Numbered from the stretch's first letter, positions 1 through 6,393 are shown. The stretch: DNA of 9,789 nucleotides from Planctomicrobium sp. (GCA_018659505.1 JABJMI010000014.1:1-9789), one strand, 5' to 3'. The notes: generated from the sequence alone by a model not told the origin. Program-made: numbers and translations.

Positions 1-19
1 CAAGCAAAACAAAGACGAC

Positions 20-42
20 ATAAAAGTAGAGAGAATACTCTC
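20..42 (-). terminator. Possible weak terminator for the tolC-like gene
   Basis: Read on the minus strand, GAGAG-TATT-CTCTC (42 down to 29) is a 5-bp hairpin followed by a T-rich stretch (TACTTTTATG). It overlaps the base of the stronger + strand terminator. It could end the minus-strand efflux gene, but the stem is short and the T-run is interrupted, so this is tentative. Confidence 0.3.
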
Positions 43-83
43 CCGGTCGAGTCGCTCACATCCACTTGACCGGGTTCTTTTTT
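42..83 (+). terminator. Rho-independent terminator of an upstream + strand gene
   Basis: An 11-bp stem pairs CCCGGTCGAGT (42-52) with ACTTGACCGGG (64-74), with one G-T wobble and an 11-nt loop. It is followed directly by a T-rich run (75-83). This is the classical intrinsic terminator layout on the + strand, so it should end a gene lying left of the window. That gene would converge on the minus-strand tolC-like gene. Confidence 0.85.
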
Positions 84-136
84 CAAACCAGCGCTCCGCT
101 TTTCGACCGTCGAGCGCCACGTTTTCTCACTGACGT

Positions 137-1561
137 CTACACATGCAATTCCGGGAATCTTTCTTCGACTAGGAATTGATTCATTACTCTTCTACCGACA
201 CTACGGTCTAGTTCGGCACTCGCTCGTCGTAGATCGGCTTCGAGTTCGAGTTCACGGATACGCGAGTCAATGAACTGGCTCGTTGCTTGTAGCACAAGGA
301 AATAGCCATCACCGCCATCGCGGTATGAAGCTTCTGAAAGTTCAACTGTGTCTTTCAAATCAGGCAGCACTTTTTCTCTAAGTAGATCCAGATTGGAATT
401 GGCTTGCTCTACACCCGCAAGTGAAGTTCTGACTTCCGTGATCACGCGATCTCTAGCCGCCTGATAATTGTGACTCGCTTGATCGAGTGTCCATTGCGAA
501 CGAATGATCAACCCTTGATTTCTATTGAAGATTGGGATTTCAAACCGCAGACCTGGACCCGAGTTTGTTGGACCACCGCCACCGCTGTTTCCATCTGCGA
601 CTGCATCAATTCGCAGAAATGATTTGCGAGCAAGTTCTTCACGATGTTGTGCTGCCTGAATCGAGACTCGTGCCGCTTTAATGTCCGGGCGAATCGCCAG
701 AGCTTCGGAGATGAGCGAATCGACTTCGAAATCTGGAACAGGGACGATCTTTTCGCTGACCGGGTACAAAGGCGTATCGAGACCAGCGATCCCGATCGCG
801 AGCTTAAGTTGTGCTTCTGCGATCTTCACTGCCTGTTCGAGACCCGCTGCCTCTGCTCGACTGCGATTGACGTCGACTCGTGTCGTAATCGCTTCGAGTT
901 CACCGATGTCGCCAGCCTCCAAACGCTTTTCAGCGAGGTCTGCAATTCCTCCTCGAACCTCGACCGCTTCCTGAGCCAAGTTGTGTCGGTCGACAGCGAA
1001 TTGAAAGTCAGCGAAAGCGACTCTCGCATCACGGGCGACATTCAAGCCGTTTTGGACAAGTTCATTACAGACTCTCTGATAATCCTGATCGGCAATTTCA
1101 ACACGTTGCTGGCGGAGAATGATTGCTTCAAGCGGAACGAAGAGAGTCCATTCCAATTGTTTCGATCCAATAGGTGGAAACAATAAATTGAGTTGTGGAT
1201 TAGATAACAAGCCTGCTTGTACGAGATCACCCCGTGCAATACCAAGATTCGACAGAGTTGCCAGAAAGTCCCTGTTGTTCCATAAAGCAAGGGCGACTGC
1301 TTCTTCCTCAGTCAATCCATCTTCCATGACGGCATTAGGTGGTATCGAGATTTCACCAGGACAGGAATTCGTCGCAACTTCACCGAACATTCGGCATTGA
1401 ATTTCCTGATTCACGTGACCTCGGTCAGCATAAGGGGGAGGAGTTTTGCAACCCGAAAGCAGTGTGCATGAGACGAGTGTGAGCGTTAGGCAATTTGCCC
1501 AGCACCCCGAGCGTAACGTCGCCTGGTTTGATTTCACTACTTGATCGCGGGTCACATCCAT
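137..1561 (-). CDS. TolC/CusC-like outer-membrane efflux lipoprotein
   Basis: This 474-residue protein looks like an outer-membrane channel of the TolC superfamily (OEP repeats), the exit duct of tripartite efflux pumps. The N-terminus has a basic residue (R17), a hydrophobic stretch (about 21-35) and a lipobox LSGC ending at Cys38. It should therefore be a lipid-anchored channel of the CusC/NodT type. Two internal repeats begin with similar helices, EEAVALALWNN (about 86-96) and ISEALAIRPDI (about 284-294), as expected for the duplicated OEP fold. The motif PIFNRNQG (343-350) is typical of the CzcC/CusC branch. A glycine-rich stretch precedes it (324-330). On the minus strand, GGAG lies only 1 nt before the ATG at 1561 but 7 nt before an in-frame GTG at 1555, so translation may begin two codons later. 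No RND pump or adaptor gene is adjacent, so the substrate cannot be predicted. Confidence 0.88.
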   Translation of the reverse strand: MDVTRDQVVKSNQATLRSGCWANCLTLTLVSCTLLSGCKTPPPYADRGHVNQEIQCRMFGEVATNSCPGEISIPPNAVMEDGLTEEEAVALALWNNRDFLATLSNLGIARGDLVQAGLLSNPQLNLLFPPIGSKQLEWTLFVPLEAIILRQQRVEIADQDYQRVCNELVQNGLNVARDARVAFADFQFAVDRHNLAQEAVEVRGGIADLAEKRLEAGDIGELEAITTRVDVNRSRAEAAGLEQAVKIAEAQLKLAIGIAGLDTPLYPVSEKIVPVPDFEVDSLISEALAIRPDIKAARVSIQAAQHREELARKSFLRIDAVADGNSGGGGPTNSGPGLRFEIPIFNRNQGLIIRSQWTLDQASHNYQAARDRVITEVRTSLAGVEQANSNLDLLREKVLPDLKDTVELSEASYRDGGDGYFLVLQATSQFIDSRIRELELEADLRRASAELDRSVGRRVMNQFLVEERFPELHV

Positions 1562-1562
1562 G

Positions 1563-1566
1563 CTCC
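1563..1566 (-). promoter_or_regulatory. Shine-Dalgarno that questions the tolC-like start
   Basis: On the minus strand the sequence reads GGAG, then C, then ATG GAT GTG. The spacer to the ATG (1561) is 1 nt, which is too short. The spacer to the GTG (1555) is 7 nt, which is optimal. The two candidate proteins differ by only two residues. Confidence 0.45.
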
Positions 1567-1952
1567 AAAATCGAGATAATCATACGTACCTCGCTCGCAA
1601 TGCCGAAGACATTCCTCTTCAGACCCATCGGCACAAAGCGCATGAATACTGTTTTCAGACTAACGCATGAGACCAGAGTTTCTCTTACAATCCTTATCCC
1701 TGGCATCACAACCGTTACAGACCGCCCTTCGAAATGTATTACACGCCTTTCACAAAACCCGCTGATAGGGGGAACATTGAAGTCAAGGTCGTGAGCACTC
1801 ATTCAATACCGATTGCTTTGCACAGGCAGAGAAATTCGAATGCTCACCAAACAGTACTAGAGTCGAGAGAGTGGGGTCCACGCACAAAAAAACGCTCTTC
1901 ATGAGGTGCGTCACACGATGCTCGTCAGTGAACAGAGCCGTACACGTTACAA

Positions 1953-1979
1953 CCTTCCTGTGACAGGAAGGAAGCTTCC
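1953..1979. repeat. Interleaved inverted repeats, possible operator
   Basis: CCTTCCTG (1953-1960) and CAGGAAGG (1964-1971) form a perfect 8-bp inverted repeat around TGA. The right arm runs into a second perfect palindrome, GGAAGCTTCC (1970-1979). CTTCC or its complement GGAAG therefore occurs four times within 27 bp. There is no T-tract, so it is not an intrinsic terminator. Its position in a divergent intergenic region suits a regulator-binding site, but the regulator is unknown. Confidence 0.5.
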
Positions 1980-2149
1980 CTGCGAAAGCAATGCAGTCAG
2001 TTACTGTCTCCTCACACTTAAATCGCGAGGCAAACGAATTCTTTCGATGCCTGGTAAGTAGAAGTCGTTTGAACTTTCTGCGCGTACACGTGAACATAGT
2101 TCAGACACACAAAACCACCCCTCAGATATACATTGTACGAATCGACCCC

Positions 2150-2905
2150 ATGGCGAACCCTATTAAAACACTCACCGGCGACATGAAAACTCTTTGGCAC
2201 CTGGCGGTTCGCCGGGCGAAGGGAAAGACTCATGCGGAACGTCTGGAGAATTTTTATTCCGGACAGGCGGATAACTACGACGATTTTCGTCGACGTATGT
2301 TGCACAGCCGAGAAGAAATGATTCAATCGGTTCCCGTGCCTGAGGGTGGTGTTTGGGTTGATTTGGGAGCCGGAACAGGTGAGAACGCGGAGCATATCGG
2401 ACCCGATATTGATAAACTGGGCAAGATGTACCTGATCGATCTCTCTGAGTCACTGCTCGCTCAGGCACAACAGCGGGTCGATGCTCGTGGCTGGGGGAAT
2501 GTTGAGCCTGTTTGCCACGACGCAACAGCGTTTATCCCCGCTGAAGGTCAGGCGGATGTCGTGACGTTTTCATACTCACTGACGATGATCCCCGACTGGT
2601 TCCGAGCGATTGACCATGCTTATTCGTTGTTAAAACCTGGTGGATACCTAGGAGTTGTTGACTTTTACGTCTCTCGCAAGCATCCGGAAGACTGGCAGCA
2701 AAAGCATGGCTGGGGAACTCGCAGTTTTTGGCAGCCATGGTTTGCGTCTGACAATGTGTTCCTCAGCCCAGACCATATCCCTTATCTTGTCAATAAGTTT
2801 GAAAAAATCCGTTTAGATGAGAGACGTGGGAAAATCCCATACTTACCACTCATTCGTGCTCCTCACTATTTATTCATAGGCAAAAAGCCTATATCGAAAG
2901 AGTAA
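2150..2905 (+). CDS. btaB: BtaB/BTA1-like SAM-dependent N-methyltransferase
   Basis: This 251-residue class I SAM-dependent methyltransferase most likely trimethylates the diacylglyceryl-homoserine headgroup to give the betaine lipid DGTS. Motif I is DLGAGTG (71-77), which binds SAM. Asp98 in LIDLSESLL is the expected ribose-binding acidic residue, and Asp124 follows in the CHDAT segment. SYSLTMIP (141-148), KPGG (162-165) and GVVDFYV (168-174) complete the Rossmann core. The segment [19 protein letters not shown] (34-52), the [11 protein letters not shown] segment (197-207) and the ending RAPHYLFIG (236-244) recall the methyltransferase half of eukaryotic BTA1. That assignment is from memory. 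No BtaA-type partner (DUF3419, 3-amino-3-carboxypropyl transferase) is present in the window. No good ribosome-binding site precedes the ATG; a second in-frame ATG lies at 2183. A longer frame opens at 1991, but its extra 53 residues look noncoding. A different lipid or small-molecule substrate remains possible. Confidence 0.72.
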   Translation: MANPIKTLTGDMKTLWHLAVRRAKGKTHAERLENFYSGQADNYDDFRRRMLHSREEMIQSVPVPEGGVWVDLGAGTGENAEHIGPDIDKLGKMYLIDLSESLLAQAQQRVDARGWGNVEPVCHDATAFIPAEGQADVVTFSYSLTMIPDWFRAIDHAYSLLKPGGYLGVVDFYVSRKHPEDWQQKHGWGTRSFWQPWFASDNVFLSPDHIPYLVNKFEKIRLDERRGKIPYLPLIRAPHYLFIGKKPISKE

Positions 2906-3015
2906 GTACCAAGTGTTTCAGGAGAAATTGAAGCAAACTGCAGCGTAGTTGAGATTCGTTTGAAGATTACGTGAATTCTCTGGGAAAAAGTCGAGAGAAG
3001 AAACGCGACTATTCG
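2906..3015. other. Spacer between btaB-like gene and S10 promoter
   Basis: This stretch has no gene and no convincing terminator. A 6-bp hairpin (ATAGGC/GCCTAT, 2876-2892) overlaps the last codons of the methyltransferase gene but has no T-tract. Some read-through from the methyltransferase gene into the S10 operon is therefore possible. Short A-rich patches just upstream of the -35 box might act as a weak UP element. Confidence 0.4.
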
Positions 3016-3044
3016 TTGACAAACCAAGGGCTCACTACTAATAA
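3016..3044 (+). promoter_or_regulatory. Sigma70-type promoter of the S10 operon
   Basis: A perfect -35 box TTGACA (3016-3021) is followed after exactly 17 nt by TAATAA (3039-3044), five of six matches to the -10 consensus. Transcription would begin near 3051, about 160 nt before the rpsJ start. It is the best promoter match I found in the window, and it sits where the promoter of a highly expressed r-protein operon is expected. Confidence 0.8.
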
Positions 3045-3211
3045 GCCTCGTTCCAAAAACTGGATCGGAGCACTTGAAGTCTGTAAGTGTTGCTACCAGT
3101 GCAGTTTAAGGCTCCCCCAGAGAGTGTGGAGAGGATGCCTGCTTGGCGAGCGAAGTCGAATGTGAGACTGAGCTTTTGTAGAAAATATTATCTGTGTAGA
3201 AGGTGACGTCG
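3045..3211 (+). promoter_or_regulatory. S10 operon 5' leader
   Basis: About 160 nt of untranslated leader lie between the predicted start site and rpsJ. CACTT (3071-3075) can pair with AAGTG (3085-3089). The overlapping GCACT (3070-3074) can instead pair with AGTGC (3098-3102), so two short helices compete. In E. coli the S10 leader is the target of L4 autoregulation. A similar role here is only an inference, and I see no clear terminator hairpin in the leader. Confidence 0.35.
3201..3206 (+). promoter_or_regulatory. Shine-Dalgarno setting the rpsJ start
   Basis: AGGTGA is a perfect complement to the TCACCT of the 16S rRNA 3' end. It lies 5 nt before the GTG at 3212. An in-frame GTG at 3203 is embedded inside this site and so cannot use it. 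This favours 3212 as the start. Confidence 0.7.
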
Positions 3212-3529
3212 GTGGCTGCGAACGAGAAAATTCGAATACGGATGGAAGCATTTGATCATTCCGTACTCGATCAGTCGGCGTCGGATATTGTAGACACGGC
3301 AAAGCGGACAGGTGCAATCGTGCATGGTCCAATCCCATTGCCAACGCGGATCGAACGGTACACAGTACTGAGAAGTCCACACGTGAATAAAAAAGCTCGC
3401 GAACAGTTCGAAATCCGGACTCACAAGCGTGTTATTGATATCGTGCAGCCAACTGGTAAGACAATCGACGCTTTGAACAAGTTGTCTCTTCCAGCGGGTG
3501 TTGACATTAAGATTAAAGCCTCCTCGTAG
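3212..3529 (+). CDS. rpsJ: 30S ribosomal protein S10
   Basis: S10 is a late-assembling protein of the 30S head; in bacteria it also acts as NusE with NusB in antitermination. The 105-residue product (starting [16 protein letters not shown]) has the hallmark segments [49 protein letters not shown] and PAGVDIKIK. Length is normal for the family. GTG at 3212 is preferred over GTG at 3203 because only the former has correctly spaced Shine-Dalgarno AGGTGA; the difference is three residues. It is the first gene of the operon, preceded by the 3016-3044 promoter. The gap to rplC is 114 nt, long for this operon, and contains a hairpin. Confidence 0.96.
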   Translation: MAANEKIRIRMEAFDHSVLDQSASDIVDTAKRTGAIVHGPIPLPTRIERYTVLRSPHVNKKAREQFEIRTHKRVIDIVQPTGKTIDALNKLSLPAGVDIKIKASS

Positions 3530-3556
3530 TTTCCTGTGTGGGATTTGGCTTTTGTT

Positions 3557-3574
3557 GCACGCTGGCTGGCGTGC
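3557..3574 (+). promoter_or_regulatory. Hairpin in the rpsJ-rplC gap
   Basis: GCACGC (3557-3562) and GCGTGC (3569-3574) form a perfect 6-bp GC-rich stem with a 6-nt loop. The next bases are TATAGCGGG, so it is not an intrinsic terminator. The short motif GGCTGGC occurs in the loop region (3564-3570) and again at 3598-3604. Confidence 0.4.
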
Positions 3575-3643
3575 TATAGCGGGCTTTGCAGCTTGTTGGC
3601 TGGCTCTGTCTTGATTGAATTCGAAAAAAGTAGAGGTTAAGAG

Positions 3644-4369
3644 ATGCCTTTAGGTCTCTTGGGTAAAAAAGTTGGCATGACGCAAGTCTACAATGAGGAA
3701 GGCAGGGTTGTTCCTGTGACCGTCATTGAGGCTGGTCCGTGCGTTGTCCTTCAGGTAAGAACGCTTGATCGCGATGGTTACGAAGGTGTGCAATTGGGCT
3801 TTGATGATAAGCTCAGCGAAAAAGACAAAGAGAGAGAAGATAGTCAGCGAAAAAGAAGTCGTGCGAATCGTGCCGAGCGTGGGCATGTTGCTCAACTGAA
3901 GAGTAAGCGACAGGCTCGACTGGCGACTGCTGGTGTTCAAGGGCCGGACAAAGCTGGCTGTGAGCCAAAGCGATTTGTTCGCGAGTTTCGCGTTGATGGT
4001 GAGAATTGCGACTTGCAAGTCGGGCAAGAGCTTGATGCGGGTGCTTTGGCTGAAATTAAATATGTTGACGTCATTGGTACCAGCAAGGGGCGTGGTACTG
4101 CAGGCGTTATGAAGCGACACAATTTTCAGGGGCAACGTGCTTCGCACGGTGCCAAGAAGGTTCATCGTCACGCTGGTGGTATCGGTGCTGCGACTGATCC
4201 GGCTCGTGTCTGGAAAGGCAAGAGAATGGCAGGTCAATACGGTAATTGTCGTGTTACAATCCGTAACCTGAAAGTCGTCCGTGTCGATGCGGAAAATAAC
4301 ATGCTGCTCGTGAAAGGTGCTGTACCTGGACCGAATGGTGGGTACGTCATTAATAGAGAAGTGAAGTAG
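3644..4369 (+). CDS. rplC: 50S ribosomal protein L3 with charged insertion
   Basis: L3 initiates 50S assembly on 23S rRNA and reaches toward the peptidyl transferase centre. The product has 241 residues, against roughly 205-215 in most bacteria. The N-terminus (GLLGKKVGMTQVYNEEG) and C-terminus (DVIGTSKGRGTAGVMKRHNF, then RVWKGKRMAGQYGN and LLVKGAVPGPNGG) are canonical. The extra length lies between LGF (51-53) and VREFR (112-116). There, about 35 additional residues rich in Lys, Arg, Glu and Asp replace a short linker. Gln164 in NFQGQRASHG aligns, by eye, with E. coli Gln150, the residue methylated by PrmB, so the same modification is plausible. GAGGT (3633-3637) sits 6 nt before the ATG. 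rplD follows after 10 nt. Confidence 0.97.
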   Translation: MPLGLLGKKVGMTQVYNEEGRVVPVTVIEAGPCVVLQVRTLDRDGYEGVQLGFDDKLSEKDKEREDSQRKRSRANRAERGHVAQLKSKRQARLATAGVQGPDKAGCEPKRFVREFRVDGENCDLQVGQELDAGALAEIKYVDVIGTSKGRGTAGVMKRHNFQGQRASHGAKKVHRHAGGIGAATDPARVWKGKRMAGQYGNCRVTIRNLKVVRVDAENNMLLVKGAVPGPNGGYVINREVK

Positions 4370-4379
4370 GCTGGTTGAA

Positions 4380-5045
4380 ATGTCAAACGAAACACAAGTT
4401 TCTGCACCCATTCGCGACCTGGCTGGTAATGATGTCGGGGCGTACGAATTTGACGGGAATGATCTCGCTGATCGCGTGAGCAAGCAATTGTTGCACGACA
4501 CTGTCGTCATGTACGAAGCGAACAAGCGTCAGGGAACTTTCAAAACGAAAACTCGTAGCGAAGTTGCCGGTCGCAAAAAGAAAATGTTTCGCCAAAAGGG
4601 AACTGGTAATGCCCGTATGGGTACTAAGCAGTCACCTGTGCGAGTTGGTGGTGGTCACGCATTTGCAAAGTCTCCACGGGATTTCTCATACCGCTTGCCT
4701 AAGAAAGCACTGAGAATTGCGACTCGAATGGCAATGCTTAGTAAATTTCAAGACGGTGAAGCAATCGTACTGGATGGCTTCAAAGTTGAGGGTTCACGAA
4801 CAAAACCTATTTTTGACATGATGAACGCGACTGGTGTTGCCAAGTCGTCCGTCTTGTTAGTGATCGCTGACTATGATTTAGACATTTGGCGTTCAGCCAG
4901 AAATATCCCGAATTTGTGGGTTGCTCCTATCAAGGAGTTAAACGCTTATTCGTTACTACATCAAAGAAACCTCCTTATTACCAAAGAGGCGATTGACTTG
5001 GTGCGTGAAGGAAAGCTTGCTACTGAAGAATCGGTTGCAGGTTAG
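4380..5045 (+). CDS. rplD: 50S ribosomal protein L4
   Basis: L4 is an early 50S assembly protein whose long loop lines the peptide exit tunnel; in enterobacteria it also represses its own S10 operon. The 221-residue product carries the signature NKRQGTFKTKTRSEV (48-62), RQKGTGNARMG (71-81), GGGHAF (90-95) and PRDFSYRLPKK (99-109). The usual glycine-rich GGGRKPWRQKGTG turn is replaced by GRKKKMFRQKGTG (64-76), losing glycines and the Trp. The globular C-terminal half contains VLLVIADYD and a conserved ending around LLITKEAID. The start lies 10 nt after rplC and has only a weak ribosome-binding site, so translational coupling with rplC is likely. A strong hairpin follows the stop codon. Confidence 0.97.
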   Translation: MSNETQVSAPIRDLAGNDVGAYEFDGNDLADRVSKQLLHDTVVMYEANKRQGTFKTKTRSEVAGRKKKMFRQKGTGNARMGTKQSPVRVGGGHAFAKSPRDFSYRLPKKALRIATRMAMLSKFQDGEAIVLDGFKVEGSRTKPIFDMMNATGVAKSSVLLVIADYDLDIWRSARNIPNLWVAPIKELNAYSLLHQRNLLITKEAIDLVREGKLATEESVAG

Positions 5046-5049
5046 AACT

Positions 5050-5069
5050 TGAAGAGTTGCGACTCTTCG
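5050..5069 (+). promoter_or_regulatory. Strong hairpin after rplD
   Basis: GAAGAGT (5051-5057) pairs perfectly with ACTCTTC (5062-5068) around a TGCG tetraloop; a flanking T-G wobble can extend it to 8 bp. It begins 6 nt after the rplD stop codon and has no T-tract. It could be a processing, stability or attenuation element. It is the most stable-looking of the hairpins between the r-protein genes. Confidence 0.5.
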
Positions 5070-5106
5070 TGTTCACATTAGATAGAAACACATAAAGATT
5101 GTTGCC

Positions 5107-5111
5107 AGGAG
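5107..5111 (+). promoter_or_regulatory. Shine-Dalgarno setting the rplW start
   Basis: AGGAG ends 7 nt before the GTG at 5119 but only 1 nt before the upstream in-frame TTG at 5113. The spacing supports GTG 5119 as the start of rplW. Confidence 0.75.
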
Positions 5112-5118
5112 TTTGGTT

Positions 5119-5412
5119 GTGTCTGGAATTGAATTAGAATCTCATCAAGTGATTCGCCGTCCATTAGTGACGGAGAAGGGCGTTCATCAGTCTGAAAAGC
5201 TGAATGCATACACATTTGAAGTTCATCCAAATGCAACAAAAACAGACATTCGTGCAGCTGTTGAAGAGTTATGGAGTGTGAAGGTTGTTGCCGTTCGCAC
5301 ACAGACCCGTAAAGGGAAGCCCCGTCGCAATAAGATGATGCAGGGGCACACTCAGGATTGGAAAAAAGCGATTGTACAACTCCACGAAGACGATCGAATT
5401 TCGTTCTTCTAA
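5119..5412 (+). CDS. rplW: 50S ribosomal protein L23
   Basis: L23 sits at the exit of the peptide tunnel, where it docks trigger factor and the signal recognition particle. The 97-residue product has the family signatures IRRPLVTEKGV, YTFEVHPNATKTDIRAAVEEL, VKVVAVRTQTRKGKPRR and the ending DWKKAIVQLHEDDRISFF. The GTG at 5119 is preferred to the TTG two codons upstream on Shine-Dalgarno spacing. The gap from rplD is 73 nt and includes a hairpin. The gap to rplB is 63 nt. Nothing in the sequence suggests truncation. Confidence 0.96.
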   Translation: MSGIELESHQVIRRPLVTEKGVHQSEKLNAYTFEVHPNATKTDIRAAVEELWSVKVVAVRTQTRKGKPRRNKMMQGHTQDWKKAIVQLHEDDRISFF

Positions 5413-5475
5413 GTCTGCCACAGTCGATGTTAGAGACATTATTTAGAGTCATTTGAAGAGGTTGGGGTTTATCCC

Positions 5476-6348
5476 ATGGGAATTCGTTACTACAAGCCAG
5501 TGACACCAGGTCGACGCGGAGCATCCGTCAGCGATTTCGCTGAAATTACGGATCGCAAGAAGAGACCCGAGAAAAAGCTAACGGTTCGCATTACACGAAC
5601 TGGTGGTCGTAATCACCATGGTAAAATCACTGTGCGTCACCGTGGTGGCGGGCATCGTAAAATCTATCGAATCATCGACTTCAAGCGACGTATTGACAAC
5701 GTCGAAATGAAGGTGACTCACATTGAGTACGATCCAAACAGGTCTGCTCGAATTGCACTCCTAGAGTTTGAGTGCCCAAAAACAAACAAGCTAACAAAGT
5801 GCTATATTCTAGCACCAAATGGCTTAAAAGCCGGTGATGTTGTTTCAAGCGGTGAAGCTGCAGAACCGACAGTTGGCAATTGTTTGCCAATGTCAAAAAT
5901 TCCTCAAGGGACAGAAATTCACAACATTGAAATGCAACCAGGACGTGGCGGACAATTGGTCCGTAGTGCTGGAAACTATGCGGTTCTTAATGCGAGTGAA
6001 AAAGGTTGGGCACAGGTGACTTTGCCATCAGGTGAAGTACGAAGACTGCCAGCTGCCTGCCGGGCTACAATTGGCGTGGTCGGTAACTCAGATCACTCAA
6101 AAGTGGTTTTAGGAAAAGCTGGTCGTACTCGTTGGAAAGGTCGACGCCCGCATGTTCGCGGTACTGTGATGAACCCTGTTGCTCACCCGATGGGTGGTGG
6201 TGAAGGGCGAAACTCAGGTGGTCGTCATCCATGTAGTCCAACCGGTAAGCTTGCGAAAGGTGGGAACACACGCAAGAAACGTAAACCATCATCAAAAGCA
6301 ATCATTCGTCGACGTCGTTCGCGTCGTTACGGTTTGAAAAAAGCTTAG
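5476..6348 (+). CDS. rplB: 50S ribosomal protein L2
   Basis: L2 is a core 50S protein needed for subunit association and for an active peptidyl transferase centre. The 290-residue product is slightly longer than the usual 273-280. Canonical segments include TPGRRGASV, HRGGGHRKIYRIIDFKR, EYDPNRSARIAL, ILAPNGLKAGD, GRGGQLVRSAGNYA, CRATIGVVGN and RGTVMNPVAHPMGGGEGR (228-245). In the last segment His237 (E. coli His229) is kept. The preceding Asp228 is Ala236 here, and E. coli His231 is Met239. The C-terminus is strongly basic (IIRRRRSRRYGLKKA). The nearest Shine-Dalgarno, GAGG (5458-5461), is 14 nt from the ATG. A small TGGG/CCCA hairpin between them could shorten the effective distance. No alternative start codon exists in frame nearby. 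Confidence 0.97.
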   Translation: MGIRYYKPVTPGRRGASVSDFAEITDRKKRPEKKLTVRITRTGGRNHHGKITVRHRGGGHRKIYRIIDFKRRIDNVEMKVTHIEYDPNRSARIALLEFECPKTNKLTKCYILAPNGLKAGDVVSSGEAAEPTVGNCLPMSKIPQGTEIHNIEMQPGRGGQLVRSAGNYAVLNASEKGWAQVTLPSGEVRRLPAACRATIGVVGNSDHSKVVLGKAGRTRWKGRRPHVRGTVMNPVAHPMGGGEGRNSGGRHPCSPTGKLAKGGNTRKKRKPSSKAIIRRRRSRRYGLKKA

Positions 6349-6393
6349 CACACACTGTTAAATATAGTCAGTTGAAATAATTTTGTTTGTTAC

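Larger units (their letters stand above)
1562..2149. other. Divergent intergenic region, no convincing gene
   Basis: These 588 bp separate the minus-strand efflux gene from the + strand methyltransferase gene. Open frames exist on both strands (for example minus 1783-2097 and + 1495-1794). Their translations look compositionally random, rich in Arg, Ser, Thr and Cys, with no recognisable motif. The region must hold the promoters of both flanking genes, but I could not find a convincing -35/-10 pair on either strand. The only clear structure is the palindrome cluster at 1953-1979. Confidence 0.6.

Noticed and set aside
91..117. GCGCTC/GAGCGC hairpin as a terminator for the tolC-like gene
   Set aside because: The stem is perfect but the loop is 15 nt and no T-tract follows on the minus strand.
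644..1186. Plus-strand open frame (180 codons) opposite the tolC-like gene
   Set aside because: It is antisense to a well-supported gene, its composition looks random, and no family is recognisable.
1783..2097. Minus-strand open frame of 104 codons in the divergent intergenic region
   Set aside because: It is rich in Arg, Cys and Ser, has no motif, and covers the palindrome cluster; I could not support it as a gene.
2069..2132. Possible promoters for the methyltransferase gene (TTGAAC or TATACA boxes)
   Set aside because: The available -35 and -10 pairs have spacers of 20-21 nt or poor matches.
1991..2149. Upstream extension of the methyltransferase gene by 53 codons
   Set aside because: The added residues show no methyltransferase-like pattern and family members begin near the ATG at 2150.
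2876..2892. ATAGGC/GCCTAT hairpin as terminator of the methyltransferase gene
   Set aside because: It lies inside the coding sequence before the stop codon and has no T-tract.
2971..3165. Small plus-strand open frame (64 codons) upstream of rpsJ
   Set aside because: It begins upstream of the strong promoter and runs through it, lacks a ribosome-binding site and shows no motif.
3650..4525. Long minus-strand open frame (291 codons) antisense to rplC and rplD
   Set aside because: It lies opposite two unmistakable r-protein genes, has no recognisable motif, and its Ser/Thr/Leu-rich translation is what the reverse complement of basic coding sequence gives.
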